64,000 bases of DNA from Crossaster papposus. Its lineage: Eukaryota; Echinodermata; Asteroidea; Velatida; Solasteridae. Where the stretch lies: the NCBI GenBank assembly GCA_037893245.1, contig JBAIAA010000315.1, positions 310,001-374,000 of the forward strand, in the 5' to 3' direction. The position numbers and the translations under genes are program-made. Every line of letters starts with the position of its first letter. The first letter of the stretch is position 1. Under the pieces are notes generated by a model, which searched no databases, was not told the DNA's origin, and saw only the letters and a list, made by a program, of their open reading frames with translations. Shown piece by piece: positions 1 through 13,100 of this stretch.

Positions 1-263
1 AAGTTAACAGCATAACGCCCTGGATGGTTTTAGTCACATACTTTTATTGTGACCAAATCCCTTAATTCGGTTGTATCACTAAGGTTGACACCACCCTCCC
101 TTGAACCGAGGGGCTTATTCGTAAGACACGTTTTGACATCTTTTTTGTATTACTAACAAATATATTTAGGCCAATTCCGCTGAATTTGTTTTCTATCTAT
201 CCTTGTACCCCACAGAGTTTGTTCACCCTTCAATCTAGCCTCATGTATTCCAGCCCTGAGCCG

Positions 264-1491
264 AGCCCTATTCATTTGTGTAGAAGCCCCATTCATTTGT
301 GTAGAAGCCCTATTCATTTGTGTAGAAGCCCCATTCATTTGTGTAGAAGCCCCATTCATTTGTGGAGAAGCCCCATTCATTTGTGTAGGAGCCCCATTCA
401 TTTGTGTAGGAGCCCTATTCATTTGTGTAGGAGCCCTGTTCATTTGTGTAGAAGCCACGTTCATTTGTGTAGAAGCCCCATTCATTTGTGTAGAAGCCCC
501 GTTCATTTGTGTAGAAGCCCCGTTCATTTGTGTAGAAGCCCCGTTCATTTGTGTAGAAGCCCCGTTCATTTGTGTAGAAGCCCCGTTCATTTGTGTAGAA
601 GCCCCGTTCATTTGTGTAGAAGCCCCGTTCATTTGTGTAGAAGCCCCGTTCATTTGTGTAGAAGCCCCATTCATTTGTGTAGAAGCCCCGTTCATTTGTG
701 TAGAAGCCCCGTTCATTTGTGTAGAAGCCCCGTTCATTTGTGTAGAAGCCCCCTTCATTTGTGTAGGAGCCCCGTTCATTTGTGTAGGAGCCCCGTTCAT
801 TTGTGTAGGAGCCCCGTTCATTTGTGTAGAAGCCCCGTTCATTTGTGTAGAAGCCCCGTTCATTTGTGTAGGAGCCCCGTTCATTTGTGTAGAAGCCCCA
901 TTCATTCGTGTAGAAGCCCCATTCATTCGTGTAGAAGCCCCATTCATTCGTGTAGAAGCCCCGTTCATTTGTGTAGAAGCCCCGTTCATTTGTGTAGAAG
1001 CCCCGTTCATTTGTGTAGAAGCCCCGTTCATTTGTGTAGAAGCCCCGTTCATTTGTGTAGAAGCCCCGTTCATTTGTGTAGAAGCCCCGTTCATTTGTGT
1101 AGAAGCCCCGTTCATTTGTGTAGAAGCCCCGTTCATTTGTGTAGGAGCCCCATTCATTTGTGTAGGAGCCCCATTCATTTGTGTAGGAGCCCCATTCATT
1201 TGTGTAGGAGCCCCATTCATTTGTGTAGGAGCCCCATTCATTTGTGTAGGAGCCCCATTTGTGTAGAAGCCCCATTCATTCGTGTAGAAGCCCCATTCAT
1301 TCGTGTAGAAGCCCCATTCATTCGTGTAGAAGCCCCATTCATTCGTGTAGAAGCCCTATTCATTCGTGTAGAAGCCCTATTCATTCGTGTAGAAGCCCTA
1401 TTCATTCGTGTAGAAGCCCCGTTCATTTGTGTAGAAGCCCCGTTCATTTGTGTAGAAGCCCCGTTCATTTGTGTAGAAGCCCCATTCATTT
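264..1491. repeat. 21-bp minisatellite, about 58 copies
   Basis: A tandem array with a 21-bp period; the core of the unit is TTCATTTGTGTAGAAGCCCC plus one variable base (A or G) before it. Variants come in blocks: TTCATTC versus TTCATTT, AGAAGCC versus AGGAGCC. A short deletion near position 1256 shifts the register once. Because 21 is a multiple of three and the unit has no stop in several frames, long repetitive open frames appear on both strands; they have no other protein features and I do not treat them as genes. It lies downstream of the last HPS6 exon that I can see, so it is either in that gene's last intron or beyond its end. Confidence 0.95.
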
Positions 1492-1492
1492 G

Positions 1493-2838
1493 AAGGCCTG
1501 CGGCTGTTATATGCCAGTCCTTGTGGTCTGTGCCATAAGGATTTCAGTGTACAACTGGTGAATGGTTGCTTATAATGTAAGGTTGTCATTTGTTATTTGA
1601 TTGTTTCCGTTGATTTCTGTTGTGTAGGACATTTAAAAGGTGCATTACTCAAAAGTAGTTCTGGCGACTTGCGACTGATTTTGTTGGGTTGGGTCACAAA
1701 TGCTATAATCCTCGTAACACTAACCTGATTTTCTGTGGCAGACACGACCACAACCTTTCATAGTACTCTGGAACTATTTCCCGATTCTGTTTCAATGAAA
1801 AAATTTAAAAAAGTGGAAATTTAAAGACCGTGATTTAAGATTCAACGACAACAACAACAACAACAACAAAACCAGATTTTGGGGGATATGTAAGAGTTAC
1901 GCCATCAGCCTGGATGGTTGGGCACCAAATGAGGGAAATAATGCTCGTGGTGATTTTTAGCAAGGTATGCACCCCTGCAGCGATGGCAACTTTTTGGGTG
2001 TTATTACCCGTTTTGTAAAAAAAATGGCCGCCAACGTTTCAGTTACAGCATAACCGAAACGAATGTCTAGAGCTACAGCTAATCGTCTGCGGCGGCCATT
2101 TCGTAGCGCTGTTTGAAATGCCATCTAGAGCTACAGCTACAATGATACAAAAATCTAGCTGTAAGAGAAGTTGTCGATAGCTCAGGCAAAAACAAAATGG
2201 TGGCAGCACTAACGTTAATTTTAAAACAAATGTTTGATTATTTTTTTAACGATGGTGCATAGAATTGCAACTAACAAACCGATAAAGACATCAATAACAT
2301 CAGGTATAGGTTTGGGAAGTTCAAATCAGTTTAGGTTTGAATTTGTAAAAATTTGATCTGTCATGTTTGGGGTCGATTTGCCCTGACCAACACAAGTAAG
2401 TGAGTGAGTGAGTTTAGGGTTTAGCGCTGTGCCGGCATCATGGCCATATTCACGGCTGGAATGTGTACAAATATAAGACAATAGGTAGTAATAAAAAACA
2501 ATCAGGTGAACTGTTGAGAATATAAACTTTGAGTCAGAAGGAACAATTATCAAACAGGGAAAGAATGAGAAACATTTCAAAAGGAGAACCATTGTATAGA
2601 TGTATTATGGTAGACTGATCCCGGGCAGTTTTCCAAGGAGAGTCCTATGGGAGGTGGGTTATGGAGGATCCCCAAGACACATGGCACCCTGTCTGAATGG
2701 GTCCCGCAAGGCCGGCCGTTTCCCTTGCAGTTTAAGGTTCCGGGCCCTGCCGTTATTTTTACAGCTGACCAACCCAAACTGCTGGATATCAGTACTCTTA
2801 ACTAGAATTGGATCGTGATTACTCTGTTTCACACGTAC
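1493..2838. other. Mostly intronic sequence of HPS6, no other gene seen
   Basis: Apart from one short HPS6 exon at 1725-1786, nothing coding is supported here. A CAA microsatellite lies at about 1848-1870. Positions 2031-2165 hold two copies of TCTAGAGCTACAGCTA and a GGCGGCCAT/ATGGCCGCC inverted pair, possibly an old mobile-element remnant. The GC-rich stretch at 2600-2780 was tested as a terminal HPS6 exon and did not fit. Confidence 0.5.
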
Positions 2839-5800
2839 TTGCAGTATGGACATCAACAAGACATGGAAGAGCTCCGAGTGGGTCCGAGTGTCGTCGGCCT
2901 TCTTCTGTACCAGGGTGATGGCTTCACACCACAGCTTGTGCTTCAGGAGCAGCTTCAGCGCGTTCAGAGAACCGTGGGACATTGCGCTGTTTGGAAATGA
3001 AGAATAAGAAGTTAATTCGCTAGGCCAATCGTGTCAAATTCGCTAGGCCAATCGTGTCAAATTCGCTAGGCCAATCGTGTCAAATTCGCTAGGCCAATCG
3101 TGTCAAATTCGCTAGGCCAATCGTGTCAAATTCGCTAGGCCAATCGTGTCAAATTCACTAGGCCAATCGTGTCAAATGGCGAGCCAATCGTGTCGAATCG
3201 TCGATTCGCGACCCAATCTAGTCGCATGGCGAGCCGATCGTGTCGAAAAGGGAACCAATCGTGTCAAATCCCGAGCCAATCGTGTCAAATCACAAGTCAT
3301 AATCTGACTTTTGACTGATCTCTGATAATTTGTGTGGCTTCTCTTAATTTTTCTTCAACTAGCCACTTCTGACACTTCCATTTTGGGTGTTCAAAAAGGC
3401 AAACAATTTACTAACTGAATGAATCCCAAAATTCCACACTGTAAACCACAAAAACAATAACCTAAATACCTGAGTTGCATTAGCTTTGCTGTGGCTAGTA
3501 CTGCACCCTCCTGATTTCTAGAATGGTCTGGTCCTGGCAAGCTGCCAAGAGCAATATCATACAGTTGAAGCTGCAGGGAATGACAGACACGGACGCATCC
3601 ATTTAAAATCATAGGGAAATTGCTGTCAACCATATTGTGATAACAATACTGGAGGTTGCACATTTTATAATTGCACTTATATAATTGGCCACGAGTACTG
3701 AATTCCATAATCTGGAATCGGTTCCTGACATCAACGTCTGGTACTCGATTACCCAGCTCCAATACACATCCCTAACAGAAAAGTTATTTATTATCATGAC
3801 TCGAGTCAGGGAAAGCGAGACTAAAGGCCGGTTCAAGAAGCCAGACTTGAGTGGGAGTAAAGGAAAGCAAGACTCTAGTGTTGGTAAAGGAAAACGAGAC
3901 TCGAGTCAGAGAAAGCCAGACTCGAGTCAGAGTCAAGGAAAACGAGACTCGAGTCAGAGTCAAGGAAAACGAGACTCGAGTCCGAGTCAAGGAAAGCCAG
4001 ATTCGAGTCCGAGTCGAGAAAAGCGAGACTTGAGTCCGAGTCGAGGAAAGCGAGACTGGAGGTCGAGTCAAAGAAAGCTAGACTCGAGTACGAGTAAAGG
4101 AAAGCGAGACTCGAGGCCGAGTCAAGGAAGGCAAGACTTTAGGCCGAGTCAAGGAAAGCGTGACTCGAGTCCGAGTCGAGGTAAGCGAGACTCGAGGCCG
4201 AGTCAAGGAAGGCAAGACTTTAGGCCGAGTCAAGGAAAGCGAGACTCGAGGCCGAGTCAAGGAAAACGAGACTCGAGGCCGAGTCAAGGAAAGCGAGACT
4301 TGAGTCCGAGTCAAGGAAAGCGAGACTCGAGGCCGAGTCAAGGAAGGCAAGACTTTAGGCCGAGTCGAGGTAAGCCAGACTCGAGGCCGAGTCGAGGTAA
4401 GCGAGACTCGAGGCCGAGTCAAGGAAAGCGAGACTCGAGTCCGAGTCACGAGTCACCCCCGATAATGTAAGAACCAGGGACTTACAGTCGATTTCTTCCT
4501 TGAGAAGGCAGAGATATCCAACACCTTATCCCGTGCCTGTTGACTCATGTGCACAAACTCAAGCTGAATGGAGGAACAAAAACAATTGACACAAGTGACA
4601 TCCATGTATTGCGAGTTGAGTATGGTTAGAAAACAACCTGTGTATTTAAACCTAACATTGCAATACTGAGAATGATCTGTTTTAGTATATTTGTTATTCT
4701 TTTACAGGCGTCCCTGATTGTAATCATCATGATTTTAAACATCATGTTTTTGAAAATTGTAATAAAACAATTATGAAAAATGGAGTGAAGATAAAGCTTA
4801 CTAGTTGAGTAGGGCATTCTGTGAACATGAGTCTGCAAACTATCTCAAACAACGGCAGTCCCAATTCAGATTCAGGGGCCTTCACAGCCAATGAGACGGG
4901 AGGAAGAGTGGAATCCAACTCCTCCTCATCCAATGGGATTGGATGGAACTGGATGTGACCTGAAAACAAAATTAATATTCATGTTCAGGGCCTTCACAGC
5001 CAATGAGAGGGAAGAAAAAGCGGAATACAACTCGCCATTCAATGGGATTGGATGGAATTAGATGTGACCTTAAAACAAAATTGATATTCATGTTCAGAGG
5101 TTCTTTTTCTTGTTTTTTCAAAATCAAACAATCTTAAAACATCAATTGTTATGCACCATTCTTAACCAGTTCGCGCCGGAGGACGTATATACGTGCAAAG
5201 TTGTCCCCAGATTCAAAACGGATGACGCAAAAACACGTCACGAGCAAGGCTGGAAATGTCTGTCAGCAGCGAGCAAGGCTCGGTGATGTTAAATTATCCC
5301 GGCGCGAACTGGTTAAGGTTTTGACAAATTGTGACCAGCTTCACAAAAAGGCCTATTAAGTCGCACTGTGCATTATTATGTAATGCCTGCTAAACGTTGA
5401 AAGGGAGAACATTTTTTTCTTCAAATTGTTCTTTTTTTGTCATGAATGACAAAGTTTTCTTAGTTGTGTAATTTGAACTCCAAGGAAGTAATCAATATGC
5501 AAATATGTAAAATAAAAAATATGAAGCCATGGGCTATGGAGCTCTTTTATACCAAATGAAAGCTGACGTTGTGGGCTATCGAACTATATAAATAACTCAA
5601 TTTCACTTGTTCCCGACATAATACCCCTTTTGTGAATTGGATCACAATTTTTGTTGCTACAAAAAAAACCAAAAAAACAAAATCTTAAAATATATATTTA
5701 AATGACTACTACAACAGGAGAAAGATAAATCCTGAAACAACTTTACCGTTTTCATCAAGTTCGCCAATTTTCAAGGAATCCAGCAAACAGGCGAGTGTTT

Positions 5801-7110
5801 CCACCGGAGCATTGAAACAGAGATAAGTCATCTGAGATCTCTTGAGACTAGCTGTAAGAGGAGAGGAGCTGTCCACGAGTTTCAAGACGGCGTCTTGAAT
5901 CGTGAATGGCTTCTGTGTCACCTAGATGATTGCAAATAAAAAGGAGAAAACATGTTACGCTCATGTGAGAAGTTATCTCAAACCAGTTCGCGCCGGATGA
6001 CGTATATACATGCAGTTTTCCCCAGATTCAAAACGGATGACGCATAAACACGTCACGAGCAAGGCCCGAAATGTCTGTCAGCAGCGAGCAAGGCCGGAAA
6101 TGCGTGGGTGTGCCTCCCAGTACCATCGGCCTTAACCCGCCTCAGATCGAGTTTCGTTAAAAATAATCCCACGCCTCGGCTCAGTGATTTTAAAATAATT
6201 CCAGTGTGAACTGCTTAAAAGGTAGGATACACCATGTGCCGATATCGAAGAAGAAAACATTACTACCAAATTATTAGGAATTAACCGACTTATTTGAAAG
6301 TAAATAATGATTGTAGGCATCCAGCCAAAGAAGTGTGCTAAATATTCTGTAATTTATTTTGTAATAAAAACAAATTTATACGAATATAAGCACCACTGCC
6401 TGACGCCAGTTGAAAACGAATGATGCTTGTCTTGCTTTTTTCTCGGCATCAATGAATATAGAACTTTGGACAGGTCAGTTAAATGATATTTACTATAAAA
6501 TACAACCATCCAAATCCACCCATTCATAATAATTAAAGCAATTACTAATGGTGTATCCTACCTTTTAACCCGTGCATTAATAATCGCGTGCGTGATTGGC
6601 AAAAATAGCGGCTGGCACATGGTGGTGGATGGACCATCAGTTAAGAATATGTACGAGGTAAACTGACTGTAATTACACACCCCGCAGTTACATTTCAGTG
6701 GCGTAAAATCTTTGGGGTTTTAGAAACCTTGGCTTCTTCACTAGCTCCGGCTTCGCTTCCGATAATTATGCGAATCACTGAGAAGCAAATTATAGAAATG
6801 GAAGAAAATGCACAACAGACACTAGAATGTGGCTGGAGTTCCTGTTGTTGGGATCCTAAGAATTGCCTTAAGCCCAAGACTGAGATGACACAAGAGATTC
6901 CAACAGGACCTATGACTTCCCCCAAGCATCACGTACGTCAGATGACGTATTCCAGACTGCCAGCTTTTCGCGGTGCAGTGCCCAGTACTGCTGCAGCAGG
7001 GGCCCGATGGTATCGTTCAATCTAGTCTCCGGCTCCGTGGGTTCGTCTCGCCTCTCGCAGAGCGACTGGAGCGCTTGGCTAGCCTGGGGCTTGTGGTTGG
7101 CATCAGCTCC
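1725..7110 (-). CDS. HPS6: HPS6 exons 10-16 (C-terminal helical region)
   Basis: Seven exons: 7110-6937 (58 codons, GTACGT donor), 5921-5747 (ends phase 1 in DENG), 4959-4802 (starts phase 1, completes the glycine codon, contains LPLFEIVCRL), 4563-4486 (26 codons, LEFVHMSQQARDK), 3570-3470 (LQLYDIALGSL), 2986-2839 (LLLKHKLWCEAITLVQ and SELFHVLL) and 1786-1725 (EYYERLWSCLP, ends phase 2). The alternation of conserved hydrophobic helices follows the order of the C-terminal half of vertebrate HPS6. About 50-60 terminal residues remain unlocated; they may be below 1493 or outside the window. Confidence 0.75.
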
Positions 7111-10100
7111 CTGTGTAAGGGATTGAAAATGAGGATTTTTAGTTAATTCAAGGGAATAAGAGTAAAAGTCAAGCAAATTTGGTATTCCAACTCCGCATGT
7201 GCACAACCAAATTTTTGAGGACCTGCGATGACAAATTCCCGGTCCCCAGCCTTCTTTGAGGTTCGTGGAACAACCAGATTGAATTGTAAACGAAGACCTT
7301 CACGTTTGGGTTTGCTGAGGTCGAGTATGCCCTAAATGTATGGTAGACAAATGTTGCACCGAGTTTTTGTACATTTTCAGTGCCATCCTAAAAGCAATTC
7401 ACTGGTCCAGGGCCTTATGAACAGGGTAATAAGTGTAAAATTAAGCGCTTTGAGATCGTTGATACAATGCAAAGCACTATATAAGCACGACAATTATTAA
7501 TTAATATTGAATAAAACATTTCAAACAAAAAACTACAACACAATCCCACCTGGAGCACAGACACCACAAGGCCGGGATTCTGAAACCCTTGCTGGGGAAC
7601 AGCCACACCCTTGCCACGCCCCTCATCGTGACTCCGCCCTGAGTAAGACTCGTAAGCTCCCCGGAGTGCGGTCCTTGCAACCAGTCTATTCTCGCTGAAG
7701 TCTCGCAGTGTCGAGGCAGCTTCCGATGTGCTCATGGTGGACGCCACATTCTCAATGTTTTCCATCTGTTAAAAAAGAAAAAAAGAAAAAAAGAAGAAAA
7801 AAACGAGCATGAATTTGTGCAAAATTCACGTAATGGTTCGCTCAACGTTCGAAGGGTAACAATTTCGTCCAAAGTTTTATTTTGTTGTCACGAATGACAT
7901 CTTTAATACTTACAATTTCAGGTTTTATTCCCAGAAATGTGGATTTTTGTTGAATAAAGTAAAAAAAACCGATCATTTTGTATGCATCGTTCTGTTGTTC
8001 TACAACAGAGCCGACAATTTCAAAGCCTGTTTTCTCAGTTGTGTAATTTGAAATCCAAGGAAGTAATCAATATACAAACATGTCATGTGTCCAGGACATG
8101 TCTATGTCCAGCTTACGTTGTGGGCTTTCCAACCATGTGTATAACTCGATTTCACTTTTTTCGCAACATGAAACGTTTTTGTGGAGGGGTCACAAATAAC
8201 TAACGCAGGGACAAGGTGATTTCATGAGATGCTACCCGCAGCTAACATATGGTACCTCACCTGAAGAACCCATATGGTACCTCACCTGAAGAACCCATAT
8301 TCCCTTTGAACTCCAGGCGCCGATTCTTGGTATCACTCCCCTGATGCTCCACAGCGTGAACTCTGCATCTGCCGAGACGGTCGCTAAGTCTACCTCCTGC
8401 AGCAAATCGCCCGACGTGTTACTCATCAACCTGCGAGCCATTTGTCAAAGGTAAAGAGATAGTATACGTTTGGTAATTACTCCAAAAACCAATGGCAATA
8501 AAAACTTACTTGGTAAGAAGTACAGCAGCTTTGGATAGTATAATGCATTTTTTGAAACTTTTCACTTCGAAGCACTGCGGTTATGGAAAAAGATATCACT
8601 TTTTATCCCCAACAAATTTGGATCTGAGAAGCGTTACTGCAGTGACGTTTCGCAGATTGTGTATTCCAATGCAGATTATTCTTCCTGCGTGGACATAACC
8701 GTTCCAGATTTTCGGCAATATCTCAAAATCGCTACCACCTTTTGAAATGAAATGTGTACAGGTTAGTTTTATGGTATATATCTATAACTATATAGGATTG
8801 AAACAAACAGTGGGTTCCATGTACCAAACGTAAACGATCCCTTTAAAAGGGAATATACAACATTTGCAAACATCAACAACAAAATCTACCAAACTATTAT
8901 GAAATACCTCACTGGATTGTTAGTAAATAACAGTCTGAAGCATCCTGTACAATTATGGCACCTGGTGTGCAGTCATTTTCAAGAAAAGTTGTATTTTTAT
9001 ATCAATTTCCAAACTGATCAGCCGACCAGCGTTGGGATAAAAACTAGCTTTTTAGAAATACTACCCCCAATTTACTATATTTATGTTTTGCAATCGATAT
9101 GAATGGAAAAAAGCCAGCTAGACTGGTTTCCTGACTGTACAATTCCCCTACAAGTTTATAAATTGGCTCGATTTGTGAGGTTGGGGAACAAGACTACAAG
9201 ATCATGATTTTTTCTTGGTTTTTTTCTCAAGTATCTACAAATACAATTGCAACAAAAGCAAATAATGTATATATTCCCTTTAAACCTTAAAGGTAGTATA
9301 CACCATTTGCTTCTGCTGTCGAAAATGGATGAATCTTTTTTCAAGTTTTTACCTTATTTTGTGATCTTTAAACAGACCTCCGAGGACAAATCTGTAAGCA
9401 AACCAGCTGACACTATCGGCAACAATTACTGAATCGGGCAACTTCAACGCATTCAGTGACTCTGAGGGCAACAGAAAGATAGGTGTTTATTTTCGAAAAA
9501 TATTATATTCTATTAGGTTATTCGAATAATGCACTTGACTGCATATGTGACTTGCTCCAACGAAACCTGGACAAAGTTGACAAACAAACAAAACCCTAAA
9601 AATGGTAAAATCCACCCTGAAATGACTTCACGAGTACATTGTAATAAAACACATTGTGCGACTTTGTCCAGGTTTCGTTGGATCAGCCCCCGATTTGTCG
9701 CAACTCGAGTTATGGTGAGTAACGCGTCGCATCTCCCAACACGTCGTACGATTCATTACGCGAAACTTGTGATGCGCTGAACACATCGAAACTACCGGTA
9801 ACTTGACAATGGGTTGAAATACGTCGTAAGTTCTGACGTGTCTTTGGGCCGTCGTAAAATAAGATGAGTCTTTTAATAGCCAGTTTTACGCCATAAAAAA
9901 GGAAATAAACGAGACTAGAATACTCGGACAATGTGTGGGAAGTTGTAAATGGTCATACAAAGTGTGCCCGTTGAAATTAGCGTGCTGCAATAGATATTAT
10001 TGGTTCCTGGAGTGCTTTGCAGAAAGTACACTACATGTACTTAACGTAACGTATTTAAAGGTAGGATACACCATTTGCAGATATCAAAAATTTTTACTAC

Positions 10101-13100
10101 CGAATTATTAAGAAATAAATTACTCATTTGAAAGTAAATGTTGATTCTAGGCATCCAGCAAAATGATTGCGCTAAATATCCTGTAATTATTCCGAAAAAA
10201 AATTATTCCGAAAAAATTTGCGATCGCAATCGCGATCGCCTGTTGAAAAAAACCGCTGTTATTTGTGCTTTTCTCGGCATCCATGATTGTAAAACTTCGG
10301 ACAGCTCAGTTAAACGATATTTACTATAAAATACAACCCCCCAAATCTACTCATTCATGATAATTCAAGCAATTACCAATGGTGTATCCTACCTTTAAGT
10401 AATTCGTAAATTGACCTTTGTACCTTCAGCTCCACTGAGCGTGTGCACGTGCCCATTACTGGAGATGAGAAACAACACACGGGTGGACAGATGACAGGTC
10501 TTGCCGACCACCTGCAGTTCTGGCTGCGAGGCTTTCTGTAAAAAGAAAAAATGTGGACTGTGTACATCTTTCTCTTAGATTTACTAGTAAACAAATTTTT
10601 TACCACAACAATCCTGTGTAAATCGCCAGCACTTATTTTACACTGTAAAAATTAAAGGGACACTACATGTATGTCCAGTCCTGAAAGGGCCAATTGGGTT
10701 GCACAATGTATTTTGAATGACATGTTAATCGGAAAGAGCATTTAAAAGTAGGATATAAACATCCACACAACCATTCTTTATAAACTGGGCAATTTTGTGT
10801 TATTCTTGTTTAGATTGAGTTTCAGGGTCCACTTTTGCGACCCAAAAAATTCGGGCTGTTTAGGATGTACATGTAGTTGTGATTCTAGCCGTAGAGTCAC
10901 ACAACGTGTATTGTAAATTGAATACAAACGACAAGAAAAACGTATGCGTACGCCATCCTGTCCGATGTAAACAACCGGGGTTTGTTCGTTAGCAGGATGC
11001 GATTTCAACAAAAGATTTCCAAAATCACATCCAAATGCTCCAAATTCACATCCCGTGTTAATAAAGGTAGGATACACCATTGGTAATTGCTTGAATTATC
11101 GTGAATGGGTGGATCTTGGGGGTTGTATTTTATAGTAAATATCGTTTAACTGACCTGTTCGAAGTTTTACAATCATTGATGCCGAGGAAAGCAAGAAAAA
11201 CGGCGTTCGTTTTCAACCGGCGTTGAGCAGTGGTTCTTATGTTGTTCTTGTTTTTTTTCACAATCGCCGTCCGGCGATCTTGAATTTAGTTTTTTATGTC
11301 ATTTTTTTTGGAACAATCGTAAGATATCTAGTGCAATAATTTTGCTGGATGCCTACAATCATTATTTACTTTAAAATAACTAAGATATTTCCTGATAATT
11401 CGGTAGTAAATTTTTTTGATATCTGCAAATGGGCTTATATCTAGTATTGCATCCCCCGAAATTGCCCAACCACTCTACAGGTACTTCGCATTGGGAGTTT
11501 GTTGAATCACCTTTAAAGTTTAATTATGCAACGATTGTGTCATTGGGTCCTTGTACATTTCGATTGGTTAACGTTGCTATTGGCAGCCGATTCTTCAAGA
11601 CATCTCTGACGACAACCCTCACCTGTGCCCATATATGCCGCAGCTTTGATGCAGTTGCCTTGAAGTTCAGCGCGGCGCTGGCCCGGTCCTCTGACAAGCA
11701 TCGTCCACGACCCAGGATGTGTGCGTCTAGCTGGTTCTTGAGTAGGTAGGAGTCTGAGTGCCAGGTGAAGTACAGTCCTTTTGGGCAAGGATTACTGCGG
11801 TATAACAAGGACAGTGGCAAAAGCTCTGTTCCCATTAGACCGTTTCTTCCGGAAAACTTGCTGTGACATTCCTATTCCTACTTTGACTTTTGGGTCAAGA
11901 GGTCAAGAAGGTCGTGTCAGTGTGTAGTCGAGTCGAGTCGAGTCGGTGTGTAGTCTAGTCTAGTCGAGTCGAGTCGGTGTGTAGTCGGTGTGTAGTCGAG
12001 TCGAGTCGGTGAGTAGTCAAGTCGAATCGGTGTGTAGTCGAGTCGAGTCGGTGTGTAGTCGAGTCGAGTGGGTGTGTAGTCGAGTCGAGTGGGTGTGTAG
12101 TCGAGTCGAGTGGGTGTGTAGTCGAGTCGAGTGGGTGTGTAGTCGAGTCGAGTCGGTGTGTAGTCGAGTCGAGTCGGTGTGTAGTCGAGTCGAGTCGGTG
12201 TGTAGTCGATGAGGGACTCGAGTCCAGTCGAGTGATTCTGATGAGGGACTCGAGTACAGTCGAGTGATTCTGATGAGGGACTCGAGTCCAGTCGAGTGAT
12301 TCTGATGAGGGACTCGAGTCCAGTCGAGTGATTCTGATGAGGGACTCGAGTCCAGTCGAGTGATTCTGATGAGGGACTCGAGTCCAGTCGAGTGATTCTG
12401 ATGAGGGACTCGAGTCCAGTCGAGTGATTCTGATGAAGAACTCGAGTCCAGTCGAGTGATTCTGATGAGGGACTCGAGTCCAGTCGAGTGATTCTGATGA
12501 GGGACTCGAGTCCAGTCGAGTGATTCTGATGAGGGACTCGAGTCCAGTCGAGTGATTCTAATGAGGGACTCGAGTCCAGTCGCGGGATTCTGATGAGGGA
12601 CTCGAGTCCAGTCGCGTGATTCTGATGAGGGACTCGAGTCCAGTCGAGTGATTCTGATGAGGGACTCGAGTCCAGTCGAGTGATTCTGATGAGGGACTCG
12701 AGTCCAGTCGAGTGATTCTGATGAGGGACTCGAGTCCAGTCGAGTGATTCTGATGAGGGACTCGAGTCCAGTCGAGTGATTCTAATGAGGGACTCGAGTC
12801 CAGTCGCGGGATTCTGATGAGGGACTCGAGTCCAGTCGCGTGATTCTGATGAGGGACTCGAGTCCAGTCGAGTGATTCTGATGAGGGACTCGAGTCCAGT
12901 CGAGTGATTCTGATGAGGGACTCAAGTCCAGTCGAGTCATTTGCCTGCAATGACTCAAGTCGAGTCCTTTAACCCTAACTCCCTCACCATTGTTATTGAA
13001 CAATACAATTCCTTCAAAATCCTCCAACTTCCTTTGTTGTGTAAGGAGTTAGGGTTAAACAACAAAAGTTGTGACTCAAGTCCAACTCGAGTCCAGTCAC

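Noticed and set aside
264-1491. CRISPR-like array
   Set aside because: The units are contiguous tandem repeats with no unique spacers; the DNA is from an animal.
153-1561. Long repetitive open frames on both strands (MNGASTQ, CRSPVHL repeats)
   Set aside because: They are forced by a 21-bp tandem repeat without stops; all frames on both strands are similarly open and no non-repeat domain exists.
2577-2777. Possible last exon of HPS6
   Set aside because: None of the three minus frames continues the helical pattern or resembles the family C-terminus, and the exon at 1725-1786 fits the expected next block better.
3685-4470. 261-codon frame with KRDSSPSQG repeats, looking like an SR-rich protein
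   Set aside because: It is the readout of a 27-bp minisatellite inside an intron of the opposite-strand HPS6 gene; the complementary strand is equally open.
11988-13027. Frames through the 21- and 32-bp arrays
   Set aside because: The 32-bp period reads open in three frames, which is a property of the unit and not evidence of coding.
12968-13061. Internal telomere repeat (TTAGGG)
   Set aside because: Only one hexamer per arm, as part of an inverted repeat.
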